The position numbers and the translations under genes are program-made. The notes below the pieces were generated by a model that was not told the DNA's origin, ran no database searches, and saw nothing but the letters and a program-made list of their open reading frames with translations. Shown here one piece after another: positions 45,492 to 55,273 of a DNA stretch of 64,000 bases (position 1 is its first letter; the number at the start of each line of letters is the position of its first letter). The stretch is from Prolixibacteraceae bacterium (lineage in GTDB: Bacteria > Bacteroidota > Bacteroidia > Bacteroidales > Prolixibacteraceae): the NCBI GenBank assembly GCA_025210775.1, contig JAOARB010000004.1, forward strand, positions 18,457 through 82,456, written 5' to 3'.

Positions 45492-47735
45492 ATGTCAAGA
45501 ACGATCTGTTTTTTGTTGTTCCTTATATTGGGGACAGGGGCTTTATGTGCCCAAAATACTTATACGTGTAAAGGCATCATTACTGATGCCAAAGATAATA
45601 GCCCATTGGTGGGGGCTACTGTGCTGGTTAAAGAATCTGGAACAGGTGTTTCGACTAACGAGAATGGCCGATTCGATCTAGAACTTTCAAAAAAAGTGAA
45701 GACTACGTTAGTGGTGAGTTGTGTCGGTTATGATAATAGGTTGATCTATGTATCTAGTAATGACAATAAAGATGTTTATCATATCTCACTTCAAAAGTCT
45801 ACCCAACTAATTGATGAAGTAGTGGTTACTGGTACTGGTACTTCCCATTTACTTAAGAATGTGCCTGTAAGAACCGAGTATATCTCTGGTAAAACAATTG
45901 AAGAGTTAGGAACTTCTAATATCGAGGAGGCGTTGACTACAATAAATCCTTCTTTTTCTTTTGCTCCTAATAGCATGGGGTCATTTTTAAAAGTTAATGG
46001 GCTTGGAAATGACTACATTCTTATTCTTGTGAATGGAAAGCGAATGTATGGTGATGTTGGTGGAAATAACGATTTAAATAGAATCCCAATATCAAATATC
46101 AAACAAGTAGAGATTGTTAAAGGAGCTTCTTCTTCTCTTTATGGTTCTGAAGCTATAGCAGGAGTGATTAATATTATTACCAAAGATCCTGTGGATGGAC
46201 TCTCTGCTAGTAATGATAGCTATATCAGTGCTTACGGTCAATTTCGTCAAAATAATAGTGTGACCTATAGTAAACCTACATGGTCTACTTCTACTAATAT
46301 GAGCTATAAGAAATCTGATGGATGGCAATTAAGTCCATTGGGTAAGCCTTCAAGGAGTCAGATTCGTAAAGGTCAAAAAGATCCTGTTCCTACATTAGCT
46401 AAAGCTTCGAATGCTTTCGAAGATAGGGCTCTCTCTCAAGAGTTTACTTTTACTCCTAATAAGAAAACTTTTATACGTGCAAATGGATCTATTTATGACA
46501 AAGAAATAAAATTTCCTGTTGATTATAAGAGCTATAACTACTACTATTCTGATATGAATTTTTCATTGGATGGTAAATATGAATTCTCAGATCATGCACA
46601 AGTGAATGCTTCTGCTTATTATGACAACTACAAGTATAAGTATCTATACGGTCAAAAATATAACATTGTATATAATGACGATTCCGGAAGTCATCAAAAG
46701 ACCTTTTATGATGGAGACCAACAGCTTAATAGTGTACAAGAACTCTTAAATTTTAAGGCCAATGGTGTTTTTAAGATAGGTGAATATAATTGTGTGAACA
46801 CGGGGGTTGAGTATATGAATGAGACTCTTGAATCTCCTTACAGGTTTAAAAATGATCAAGAAGAGGCTTATACTGCATCACTATATGCTCAAGATGAATT
46901 TTCGTTAAAGTACCTTACTTTGGTTGCGGGACTACGTTGGGTCAATCATGAGGCTTTCGGTTCTATGCTTACACCTAAAGTTTCTGCAATGGTAGGAAAT
47001 GATTGGTTAAAGTTTAGATCCTCTTATGGGGAAGGTTTTAAAGCGCCTACCTTGAAAGAGTTATATATATATTATGAGAAAGAAGGAATGGGGTCACACT
47101 ATCTATATTTGGGTAATCCTGATTTGAAACCTCAAACGAGTAGATATGTGGATGCTTCATTAGAATTTTCTTTTGATAAGCTAAACTTCTCAGTTTCGGC
47201 CTATAGAAATAAGTTGAAAAATATGATCGCCTACAAACTGATTCCTGTTCCAGATGCTGCTGCGGATAGAGGAGTGGCTAAAGCTAAAAAACAATACAAT
47301 ATTGAGGAGGCTTCTACTGAAGGAGTGGATGTTTCTTTGAATTGGACTATCTGTCCTTCACTGCAGTTTAATGCTGGTTATAGTTATGTGGATGCGAAAG
47401 ATGAAAATACACAGGTGGTGCTTGATGGAGTAAGTAAACACCAAGCGACAACACAACTTGCATGGTCTCATAAGTTTAAAGTTCATGACCTTCGTTTGGC
47501 GATCCAAGGTAAGGGGCAATCAGAACGTTTCTATGGTAAAGAACAAGTGGAGGGAAATATGCTATGGAAATTTACATCTAATCATTCGTTCACTGTTAAT
47601 AAGTTGAAATTTAATATTAACTGGGGGGTGGATAATATATTTGATTATAAAGATGATAAACCTTATGGGTATCATTACAGTACGTTGAATCCTGGACGAA
47701 CATTATTTGCCGGTCTCCAGATCTATTTTAACTAA
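45492..47735 (+). CDS. btuB: TonB-dependent outer-membrane receptor (BtuB-like)
   Basis: A 747-residue receptor. Signal peptide to GTGALCAQ, then a carboxypeptidase-regulatory-like domain (GIITDAKDNSPLVGATVLVKE, about 25-105), a plug domain (VPVRTEYISGKTIEELG; VEIVKGASSSLYGSEAIAGVINIITKDP) and a 22-strand-type barrel ending IYFN. The riboswitch makes corrinoid or a related tetrapyrrole the likely substrate. The plug and barrel also resemble heme and colicin-type receptors, so specificity rests on context. Followed 14 bp later by a CbiK-like lipoprotein. Confidence 0.85.
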   Translation: MSRTICFLLFLILGTGALCAQNTYTCKGIITDAKDNSPLVGATVLVKESGTGVSTNENGRFDLELSKKVKTTLVVSCVGYDNRLIYVSSNDNKDVYHISLQKSTQLIDEVVVTGTGTSHLLKNVPVRTEYISGKTIEELGTSNIEEALTTINPSFSFAPNSMGSFLKVNGLGNDYILILVNGKRMYGDVGGNNDLNRIPISNIKQVEIVKGASSSLYGSEAIAGVINIITKDPVDGLSASNDSYISAYGQFRQNNSVTYSKPTWSTSTNMSYKKSDGWQLSPLGKPSRSQIRKGQKDPVPTLAKASNAFEDRALSQEFTFTPNKKTFIRANGSIYDKEIKFPVDYKSYNYYYSDMNFSLDGKYEFSDHAQVNASAYYDNYKYKYLYGQKYNIVYNDDSGSHQKTFYDGDQQLNSVQELLNFKANGVFKIGEYNCVNTGVEYMNETLESPYRFKNDQEEAYTASLYAQDEFSLKYLTLVAGLRWVNHEAFGSMLTPKVSAMVGNDWLKFRSSYGEGFKAPTLKELYIYYEKEGMGSHYLYLGNPDLKPQTSRYVDASLEFSFDKLNFSVSAYRNKLKNMIAYKLIPVPDAAADRGVAKAKKQYNIEEASTEGVDVSLNWTICPSLQFNAGYSYVDAKDENTQVVLDGVSKHQATTQLAWSHKFKVHDLRLAIQGKGQSERFYGKEQVEGNMLWKFTSNHSFTVNKLKFNINWGVDNIFDYKDDKPYGYHYSTLNPGRTLFAGLQIYFN

Positions 47736-47749
47736 AATAAGCTAGTGTT

Positions 47750-48637
47750 ATGAATAATCTATTTGCTAAGGTAGTGAGAGGTGTCTTGGCTTCACTATTA
47801 CTTGTTGGAATGTGCTCTTCTTGTGTGACGAAGAGTAATGACAATAAAAAGAACGATGAAAAAGAAGCGATTTTATTGGTCACTTTTGGTTCTTCCTATA
47901 AACGCCCTGAGGCTACTTTCCATAATATTGAGAAGAATTTTAGAGAGGCTTATCCTAAAACGGATATCTACTGGGCCTTTACTTCAAAAATGATTCGTAA
48001 AATATTGAATAAAAGAGGGGAGGGACCTTTTAAGGATATACAATCCTCCAAAGAGATGTTACAAAATCTAAAGGCTAAAGGTTACAATAATATTGCCCTT
48101 CAATCTTTACATGTTATTCCTGGGACAGAGTATAATGACCTTAAGGAAATTGTTGCTGATTTTCAAAAGCAAAATCCTAATATTAAAATTACTTTGGGTA
48201 CACCTCTGATGCATACGGATAACGATATGCAAGCTTTGGCTGATATTCTTGTTAAGAAGTTTGATGCAAAAGATAGAACTGTCATTATGATGGGACATGG
48301 AACGGTACATGAAGCCAATGACAGATATACTAGAATAGACAAAATATTTAAAAAATCGAATCCAAATTATATCGTTGGAACTGTGGAGGCTGCTCCTGGA
48401 ATTAATGAAGTAGTAGAGGCTGCTAAGGCATTGCCATCTAAGAACATTCTATTGATGCCTTTGATGTCTGTAGCTGGCGATCATGCTACCAATGATATGG
48501 CTGGAGATGAGGAGGATAGTTGGAAAACTGTTCTTGAAAAGGAAGGTTTTAGTGTGACTTCTGAACTTCAAGGTCTTTGCGATTATGATGAGGTGGTAGC
48601 CATATTTATTGACCACTTTAAAGCGTCGATGAAATAG
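47750..48637 (+). CDS. cbiK: Lipoprotein homologue of cobalt chelatase CbiK, copy 1
   Basis: A 295-residue protein. The signal SLLLVGMCSSC gives a lipidated Cys near residue 25, so it is exported, unlike the cytosolic CbiK of cobalamin synthesis. The chelatase fold is clear: ILLVTFGSSYKRPEATF, IALQSLHVIPGTEYNDL, MMGHGTVHEANDRYT (metal-site His) and LMSVAGDHATNDMAGD (second His). Family members insert Co into sirohydrochlorin or, when exported (for example Desulfovibrio CbiK-P and Porphyromonas IhtB), handle heme or metalloporphyrins. No other corrin-ring synthesis gene is present here. It is followed by a paralogue. Confidence 0.87.
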   Translation: MNNLFAKVVRGVLASLLLVGMCSSCVTKSNDNKKNDEKEAILLVTFGSSYKRPEATFHNIEKNFREAYPKTDIYWAFTSKMIRKILNKRGEGPFKDIQSSKEMLQNLKAKGYNNIALQSLHVIPGTEYNDLKEIVADFQKQNPNIKITLGTPLMHTDNDMQALADILVKKFDAKDRTVIMMGHGTVHEANDRYTRIDKIFKKSNPNYIVGTVEAAPGINEVVEAAKALPSKNILLMPLMSVAGDHATNDMAGDEEDSWKTVLEKEGFSVTSELQGLCDYDEVVAIFIDHFKASMK

Positions 48638-48681
48638 TAGTAGAATCAACATTTATTCAAATAATTATAATACCTAAATTA

Positions 48682-49572
48682 ATGAAAGCGTTTTTTAGAA
48701 ATCTTACAATTTTATCTCTATTGTTAGGGATGTTTGCTTCTTGTTCAAAAGATGATGATCATGTTGCAGAGAAAAAAGGTGCAGGAAAAACTGCCATCCT
48801 TCTTGTTACATTCGGTTCGTCTTATCCTGAACCAGCTAAGACTTTCCAGAATATGGAAGATAATGTAAAGAAGGCGTATCCTGAAGCAGATATTACATGG
48901 GCTTTTACTTCTCACATTATCCGTAATATTTTGATCAAAAGAGGTGAGGGTAAATTTAAAGATATCGATTCTCCTGAAGAAGCAATGAAGAAATTAAAAG
49001 AACAAGGATATGAAAAAATCGCTGTTCAGTCTCTTCACGTAATTCCTGGTTCTGAATTTAATGACCTTAAAGGAAAAGTAGATGCATTTAAAGCTGCTAA
49101 CTCTAATATCAAGATGACTCTTGGAAATCCTTTGATGAATACGAATGAGGATATGAAATCTTTGGTTGATGTGATGGTGAAAAAATTCCAAGCTGATGAC
49201 CAAACAGTTGTAATGATGGGACACGGTACTGAGCATGCTGCAAATGATCGATACACTAGAGTGAATGACTTCTTTAAAGCTGTAAATGAAGACTTTATCG
49301 TTGGAACTGTAGAGGCTACTCCTGGTATCAAGGAAGTGAAAGAGGCGGCAGCATTACGTCCTTCAAAGAATATTCTATTGATGCCTTTGATGTCTGTTGC
49401 TGGTGATCATGCCAATAATGATATGGCTGGAGAAGATGCGGATAGCTGGAAATCTCAATTGGAAGGAGCTGGATTTACTGTTACTCCTAGATTAAAAGGT
49501 CTTGGAGATTATAATGAGGTGGTTGCTATTTGGGTTAAACACCTAAAAGTGGCAGTGGATGCACTAAAATAA
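48682..49572 (+). CDS. cbiK: Lipoprotein homologue of cobalt chelatase CbiK, copy 2
   Basis: A 296-residue paralogue of the preceding gene, 44 bp downstream. Signal SLLLGMFASC gives a lipidated Cys near residue 21. All signature segments are repeated: LLVTFGSSYPEPAKTF, VQSLHVIPGSEFNDLKG, MMGHGTEHAANDRYTR and LMSVAGDHANNDMAGE. The two proteins are largely collinear, with divergence concentrated in the N-terminal tether and helices. Keeping both active-site His suggests both are functional. A terminator follows. Confidence 0.87.
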   Translation: MKAFFRNLTILSLLLGMFASCSKDDDHVAEKKGAGKTAILLVTFGSSYPEPAKTFQNMEDNVKKAYPEADITWAFTSHIIRNILIKRGEGKFKDIDSPEEAMKKLKEQGYEKIAVQSLHVIPGSEFNDLKGKVDAFKAANSNIKMTLGNPLMNTNEDMKSLVDVMVKKFQADDQTVVMMGHGTEHAANDRYTRVNDFFKAVNEDFIVGTVEATPGIKEVKEAAALRPSKNILLMPLMSVAGDHANNDMAGEDADSWKSQLEGAGFTVTPRLKGLGDYNEVVAIWVKHLKVAVDALK

Positions 49573-49608
49573 TTTCTGATTTCTACTATATAGTTTTATC
49601 TTGAATGA

Positions 49609-49645
49609 AAAGAGAAATGCCTTCGGGTGTTTCTTTTTTTTTGTC
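49609..49645 (+). terminator. Rho-independent terminator of the CbiK-like operon
   Basis: GAAATGCC, tetraloop TTCG, GGTGTTTC, with two wobble pairs in the stem, followed by a run of T. Confidence 0.85.
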
Positions 49646-49796
49646 TTCTAAATTCTTGATTACTAATTGTCTTTTGAATATTTGCTTGACCTATACTATT
49701 GTTGCCATTTAATATTGTTATAGAGGTTGATAATAGTCATAATTATCGTTAATTTTGTCAACAATTCTAGTTTAGACCTTTATTTATATGTAGTTT

Positions 49797-52700
49797 ATGA
49801 ATCTATTTCGTTCTTCCTTGTTATTCACATTGTTGATAACATGTGTGTTTGGATTTCAAAGTTGCTCTTCTTCAGGCAATAAAAGTAGTTCACAATCAGA
49901 GAATTCTGGTATAATTTCTTTGGTTTCAGATGAGGGTGTTAGTGTTAACGGCCCTGTAGTTATTGAATTTTCTGAAGAGGTAGAGAATACTTCTGTTGAT
50001 GTCAGTGATGTAATCCAATTATCTCCGAGTTTTAAGTTTAAATCTAAATGGATTGGGAAACAGCAATTGATTCTTACTCCAACAGAGAAGTTAAAACCTT
50101 CAAAGAAATATCGTGTTGATGTTGATCTTGAGAAACTTTTCCCTATACGAGAAGATTTGGACGAGTATTCATTCGAGTTTAGAACGATACGTCCTTCTTA
50201 TAAAATCAAAGTAGACAATCTTGAATCTAATCCTAGCAATGCATTGTTGATGAACTGTAAGGGTGTGATCACTTTCAACGATGAAGTGAATGCCTCTAAA
50301 GTGGAGAAAATGCTTGATATTGATTTAGATGACGACTATAAGATTACATGGAAACATAACCACTTAAAACATTATTTTCAAATTGAAAATATAAAAAGAG
50401 GAAAAGAAGAGGCTTCTATGGTTGTCTCTTGGGATGGCGATCCTTTAGATATCGATAAACGTGGTAAAGTCGCTCTATCTATTCCTGCTGTCGGTGATTT
50501 TAAATACCAAGCTATTAATATTGTATCTACTGAAAGTCCTGTTATAACTGTTTCTTTTTCTGAACCTTTGGATAGCAAACAAAATCTAAATGGTTTGTTT
50601 ACAATGAAAGGCTGTAAACTGGGTGCTACAATCACTGGTAATAAGGCTGTTTTGTATCCAGAACAAATGTTAGTGGGACAACATGCACTAAAAATCTCTT
50701 CCTCTATACGTAGTAATACAGGTAAACACCTAGGGCGAAATATTACTCTTTCAGTGCAATTTACTGCATCTGATCCTAGATTTTCGTTTGAGGGTGAAGG
50801 AAATATTTTACCTAATGCTGATGGGTTTATTCTTCCTTTTAGCTCTGTCAATCTAGATGCGGTTGATATTCGTATTATTAGAATATTCCAGAAGAATGTA
50901 CCTTTCTTCCTTCAAAATAATAAAATCACTACTACTTATGGTACTCCTAAACGTTTCGGTAGGGTGGTTTACCAAGGAAAGATGAAGTTGGAAGATGTGG
51001 AGGTGAATAAGTGGAAAGCTTTTGCAATCAATATCCCTGACATTATTGATGTTAAACCAAACGAGATTTATCAGGTTGTCGTTGGGATGCGTCCAAACTA
51101 CTCAATTTATCCATGTGAGAACCTGCAGGATCTTCGTAATTTGAAATTAAAAGAGCCAAAAGATAATGGATATTGGGATGATGAGAAAGTGTGGGATGAG
51201 AACGATTTTTATGAAGAAAACTCTTTGTATGATTGGAGAAATCGTGATAACCCTTCTTCTGCTGCTTATTATAGTCCATCGAGATCGATATCTAAATATG
51301 TGGTAAGTTCCAATATTGGTATTATTGCGAAGAAAGAGGAGGGTAATGTTTACCATATTGCTACCTCTGACCTTGTTAGTTCTGCTCCTGTTGGAGGAGT
51401 TGAATTGAAACTATTAGACCTTCAAAATCAAGTTATCTCTACTGCTAAATCAGATAAAAAAGGATTGGCAGTTTTAAGAACAGATCACCCTGCTCAACTT
51501 ATCCTTGCACAAAAAGGAGATGATTGGGGATTTTTGAAAGTTTCTAATTATGATGTACAGATGATCAGCTCTTTTGATGTCTCTGGTCAGGTGTCTAAAA
51601 ACGAAGTGAACGCTTTTATCTATGGTGAAAGAGATGTCTGGAGACCTGGTGACTCATTATTCGTTACGACCATCATCAAGGATGAAATGAAATATCTAGG
51701 GAATGATTATCCTGTCATTTTTGAGCTTTATGACACAAAAGGTGTTCTTAAAGACAAGAAGGTGGTGAAGAAACATTCTAATATGATATCCTATAAGACC
51801 AAAACAAAGGACAATGACCCTACTGGTAATTGGACGCTTAAGGTGAAATTAGGTGGAAATACTTTTAGTAAAGTAATTCGTATTGAGACTATCCGTCCCA
51901 ATAGAATGAAAATTCAGTGGGTTAATAGTCCTAAGACGTTAGAATTAACGAAGGATTTAACCGCTAAAATGAATGCAAAATGGTTGCATGGCCTACCTGC
52001 GGATGAAAAACGTATGGTTGTAGAGGCGCGTATCCGTCATAAGAATGCATCATTTGGTCAGTATCCACAGTATCAGTTTAATAATGAGGTGGATCCTGTT
52101 AATAGCTCTTATTTTAGACTTTGGGAAGGTAAAACAAATAAAGACGGTGATGCCGAAGTTAAATTGGATTTTAAAAGACATGATTTTAAAGAACCTATTG
52201 TTAGTGTAGATTTTGAAACTCGTGTCTTTGAAGATGGAGGATCTTTTAGTATTTCACAATTTACTAAGGAGCTTTATCCTTTTGAAAAGTTTGTGGGTTT
52301 CCGTATTACTGGTATCCAAAGTTATCGAGATTACTATGATACTGGAAAAGATATTACTTGTGATTTTGTTGTTCTTAACCCGAAATTGCAAAAAGTTGAT
52401 TCTAAGATCGAATATAAGTTATATAAAGTAGGTTACTCTTGGTGGTGGGATGCTGCTTCTGTTTCTTCTTTGGCATCTTATGTTTCAGGTCGAAATTATA
52501 GTGCTTATAGAGAAGGTTCTGTTAGAACAAGAAATGGGCGTGCTAAATTTGATTTTAAGGTAAGAGATTCTGATTGGGGACGTTATTTAATGGTTGCAGA
52601 ACTACCTAATGGCAATACAGTCTCTAAAGTATTCTTTTGTGATTGGCCTGGTGGCGGCAATAAGAATAAAGGTGGTGAATCTTGTTTAAACCTAAACATC

Positions 52701-55253
52701 AAAAAGGATAAGCTGGAAACTGGAGAGAATATTGAGGTATTATTCCCAAGTGAAAAAGGAGGACATGCTTTAGTCTCTTTGGAAAAAGGTGGAGTTGTAT
52801 TGCGCCAAATGTGGGTAGAAACAACGGATAAACAAACTACGCTTTCTATCCCAACTGATGGTACGATGTCTCCAAATATATATGTTTACGTGACTTATGT
52901 ACAGCCTTATCAGACAACCAAGAACAACCACCCTATTCGTCTGTATGGTGTTAGTCGTGTTAAAGTGGAGAATCCTGAATCTCATCTACACCCAGAAATT
53001 ATTTGTAAAGATGAGGTGAGAGCAAAGAAGAAATTTAAAGTAAAGATCAAAGAAAAGAATGGCAAAGAGATGGATTATACTCTTGCTATTGTTGATGAAG
53101 GATTGTTAGGTATAACGAATTTTAGAACTCCTTCTCCTTGGACTTTCTTTAATCGTCATAACGCTTTACGTGTTAAAACATGGGATATGTATGACGATGT
53201 GTTGGGTATGTATGCTGGTAAACTTGGTAAATTGATTCCTGTTGGAGGGGATGGAATGTTGAATGACCCTTCAAAACAGAAAGCAAAAAGATTTAAGCCA
53301 GTGGTAATGTTTGCTGGTCCTTTCCATTTGGATAAAGGAGATACGGATGTACGTACTTTCCAATTGCCTGCTTATACTGGTGAGGTGAGAGTGATGGTGG
53401 TGGCCGCTACGGAAAGTAGTTATGGCTCTCAGCAAAAAGATGTTAAGGTGGTCGATCCTTTGATGGTGCTTGCAGATGCTCCTAGGACACTCGACTTAAA
53501 TGAGAAATTTACGCTTCCAGTGACCATATTCGCGAATAAAAAGGTTAAGGGTGATGTTCATGTTAATGTTACGTCTATTGGTGCAATTAAGCTTGTTGGT
53601 GAAAAATCTATGTCTGTGGATATGGATGGCCAAAGTGAGAAGGATGTTTATTTCCAATTAAAGAGTGGTTCATCTGAAGGGGTTTCGAAAATTACTGTAA
53701 ATGCGAAATCAGGTTCTTATAGAGCTTCCTATACAATAGATATGAACGTTTCGAACTCTAACCTAGTTAAATATGAAACGATACTGAAACTTCTTGAACC
53801 AGGAAAGTCATTTAGTTACGATTATAATATAGGAGATAACGAAAACGGTAAATTGTTGTCGGTTAATGCTTCTAGTATGATTGCTTGTAATTTAGACAAG
53901 AGAATGGATGAATTGATTGTCTATCCTCATGGTTGTCTCGAACAAACGGTCTCTTCTGTTTTCCCTCAGTTGTTGATGCTTAAGAATAAGAATATTTCAT
54001 CTGAAGATAGAGAAGAAATGGAATTGAATGTGCAGAAAGGACTTAAACGACTGCTTCTTTTTCAACAGTATGATGGTGCATTCTCGTATTGGCCTAGAGG
54101 TAGTTATCGTTATAGCTGGGCTAGTTGTTATGCTGGACATTTTATGATCATGGCTAAAAAAGCTGGATTCTTTATTCCTGGAAATATGTTAGATCGTTGG
54201 GTTCGTTATCAGATGCGTGTGGCTAACAGATGGGATGACGATTATGAAAATCGAGTAGTTCAAGCCTATAGATTGTTTACTCTTGCTCTTGCTGGTGAGG
54301 CTCCATTAGGTGTGATGAACCGTATGCGAGAAAATGATCCTAATACAGTTTCTTCTTGGCTACTTGCTTCGGCTTATGCTCAAATAGGTCGTGATGATGT
54401 TGCTGAAGAGTTGACCGATTTTAGAGACTTATCTGTTGTTACGAGTGAAAAAGGTTGGAGTTCAAACTCTTTTGGATCTGCTCTTAGAGACAAGGCCATT
54501 CTTTTGAATGTTCTAAATATGCTAGATCGAAAAGATTATGTATTCCCTTTGGTTAAAGAGTTAGCTGCGGCTTTGAGTTCAGATGAATGGATGAGTACAC
54601 AGACAACAAGTTTTGCTTTGATTGCTATGCAGAACTATCTAGAGACCAATAGTGATGAAGCTAATATCTCTACTTTGAAATGGAATCTTGATGGAGAAAA
54701 AGGAGAGGCAGAGATTACCCCTACAGAAACAAATGTCTTAAAACAGAAATTGGATAGATCAACGAATGTTGTTTTTGAAAATAGTGGTTCTAAATCAATA
54801 TATCTTCTTGTTAATAAAGCAACCCAAAGAACGGATGTTTCAACGAAAGCTTATTCTAGTGGCTTGAAAATGAAGACAATGTTATTGGATGAGAATAGAT
54901 ATGTGGTAAATGACTCTTTGTTACATCAAGGGAAAGATTATATATTGTCTATTTATGTGAAAAATGATACTCCATGGGATCTACAAGAGTTGGCTCTTTC
55001 TATCCCTATGCCTTCAGGTGTGGAGATATTGAATCGCAAAGATATTACTCCAGAGGGAGTTACATATCATGAAGTAAGAGATAGTGAAGTTTATTCTTAC
55101 TTTAATCTAGATGAAAATGGAACAATCACTGTAGAGGTGCCTTTTAATGCGACCTATGAAGGTGTTTATAAGTGGGCAGACATCTCAGTTGAAGCGATGT
55201 ATAATCATCAAATAAAAGCAAATAATGATGCTAAGTTAATTAGTATTCAATAG
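49797..55253 (+). CDS. Alpha-2-macroglobulin family lipoprotein (MagI/YfhM type)
   Basis: An 1818-residue protein. Lipoprotein signal (CVFGFQSC, Cys near 23), an N-terminal Big_5-like strand region (VSVNGPVVIEFSEEV), a chain of MG beta domains, a bait-region-containing A2M domain, and the thioester motif CLEQ (residues 1380-1383, in PHGCLEQTVSS) within a helical TED domain. Bacterial A2Ms are periplasmic protease traps that covalently capture attacking proteases. The intact thioester indicates a functional trap. It is 21 bp upstream of the PBP1C gene, the classical pairing. Confidence 0.93.
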   Translation: MNLFRSSLLFTLLITCVFGFQSCSSSGNKSSSQSENSGIISLVSDEGVSVNGPVVIEFSEEVENTSVDVSDVIQLSPSFKFKSKWIGKQQLILTPTEKLKPSKKYRVDVDLEKLFPIREDLDEYSFEFRTIRPSYKIKVDNLESNPSNALLMNCKGVITFNDEVNASKVEKMLDIDLDDDYKITWKHNHLKHYFQIENIKRGKEEASMVVSWDGDPLDIDKRGKVALSIPAVGDFKYQAINIVSTESPVITVSFSEPLDSKQNLNGLFTMKGCKLGATITGNKAVLYPEQMLVGQHALKISSSIRSNTGKHLGRNITLSVQFTASDPRFSFEGEGNILPNADGFILPFSSVNLDAVDIRIIRIFQKNVPFFLQNNKITTTYGTPKRFGRVVYQGKMKLEDVEVNKWKAFAINIPDIIDVKPNEIYQVVVGMRPNYSIYPCENLQDLRNLKLKEPKDNGYWDDEKVWDENDFYEENSLYDWRNRDNPSSAAYYSPSRSISKYVVSSNIGIIAKKEEGNVYHIATSDLVSSAPVGGVELKLLDLQNQVISTAKSDKKGLAVLRTDHPAQLILAQKGDDWGFLKVSNYDVQMISSFDVSGQVSKNEVNAFIYGERDVWRPGDSLFVTTIIKDEMKYLGNDYPVIFELYDTKGVLKDKKVVKKHSNMISYKTKTKDNDPTGNWTLKVKLGGNTFSKVIRIETIRPNRMKIQWVNSPKTLELTKDLTAKMNAKWLHGLPADEKRMVVEARIRHKNASFGQYPQYQFNNEVDPVNSSYFRLWEGKTNKDGDAEVKLDFKRHDFKEPIVSVDFETRVFEDGGSFSISQFTKELYPFEKFVGFRITGIQSYRDYYDTGKDITCDFVVLNPKLQKVDSKIEYKLYKVGYSWWWDAASVSSLASYVSGRNYSAYREGSVRTRNGRAKFDFKVRDSDWGRYLMVAELPNGNTVSKVFFCDWPGGGNKNKGGESCLNLNIKKDKLETGENIEVLFPSEKGGHALVSLEKGGVVLRQMWVETTDKQTTLSIPTDGTMSPNIYVYVTYVQPYQTTKNNHPIRLYGVSRVKVENPESHLHPEIICKDEVRAKKKFKVKIKEKNGKEMDYTLAIVDEGLLGITNFRTPSPWTFFNRHNALRVKTWDMYDDVLGMYAGKLGKLIPVGGDGMLNDPSKQKAKRFKPVVMFAGPFHLDKGDTDVRTFQLPAYTGEVRVMVVAATESSYGSQQKDVKVVDPLMVLADAPRTLDLNEKFTLPVTIFANKKVKGDVHVNVTSIGAIKLVGEKSMSVDMDGQSEKDVYFQLKSGSSEGVSKITVNAKSGSYRASYTIDMNVSNSNLVKYETILKLLEPGKSFSYDYNIGDNENGKLLSVNASSMIACNLDKRMDELIVYPHGCLEQTVSSVFPQLLMLKNKNISSEDREEMELNVQKGLKRLLLFQQYDGAFSYWPRGSYRYSWASCYAGHFMIMAKKAGFFIPGNMLDRWVRYQMRVANRWDDDYENRVVQAYRLFTLALAGEAPLGVMNRMRENDPNTVSSWLLASAYAQIGRDDVAEELTDFRDLSVVTSEKGWSSNSFGSALRDKAILLNVLNMLDRKDYVFPLVKELAAALSSDEWMSTQTTSFALIAMQNYLETNSDEANISTLKWNLDGEKGEAEITPTETNVLKQKLDRSTNVVFENSGSKSIYLLVNKATQRTDVSTKAYSSGLKMKTMLLDENRYVVNDSLLHQGKDYILSIYVKNDTPWDLQELALSIPMPSGVEILNRKDITPEGVTYHEVRDSEVYSYFNLDENGTITVEVPFNATYEGVYKWADISVEAMYNHQIKANNDAKLISIQ

Positions 55254-55273
55254 ATTTAAAGGGGTTGGTTAGA

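Noticed and set aside
47750..49572. Cytosolic cobalamin biosynthesis chelatase
   Set aside because: Both proteins begin with lipoprotein signals, and no other corrin-ring gene is present.
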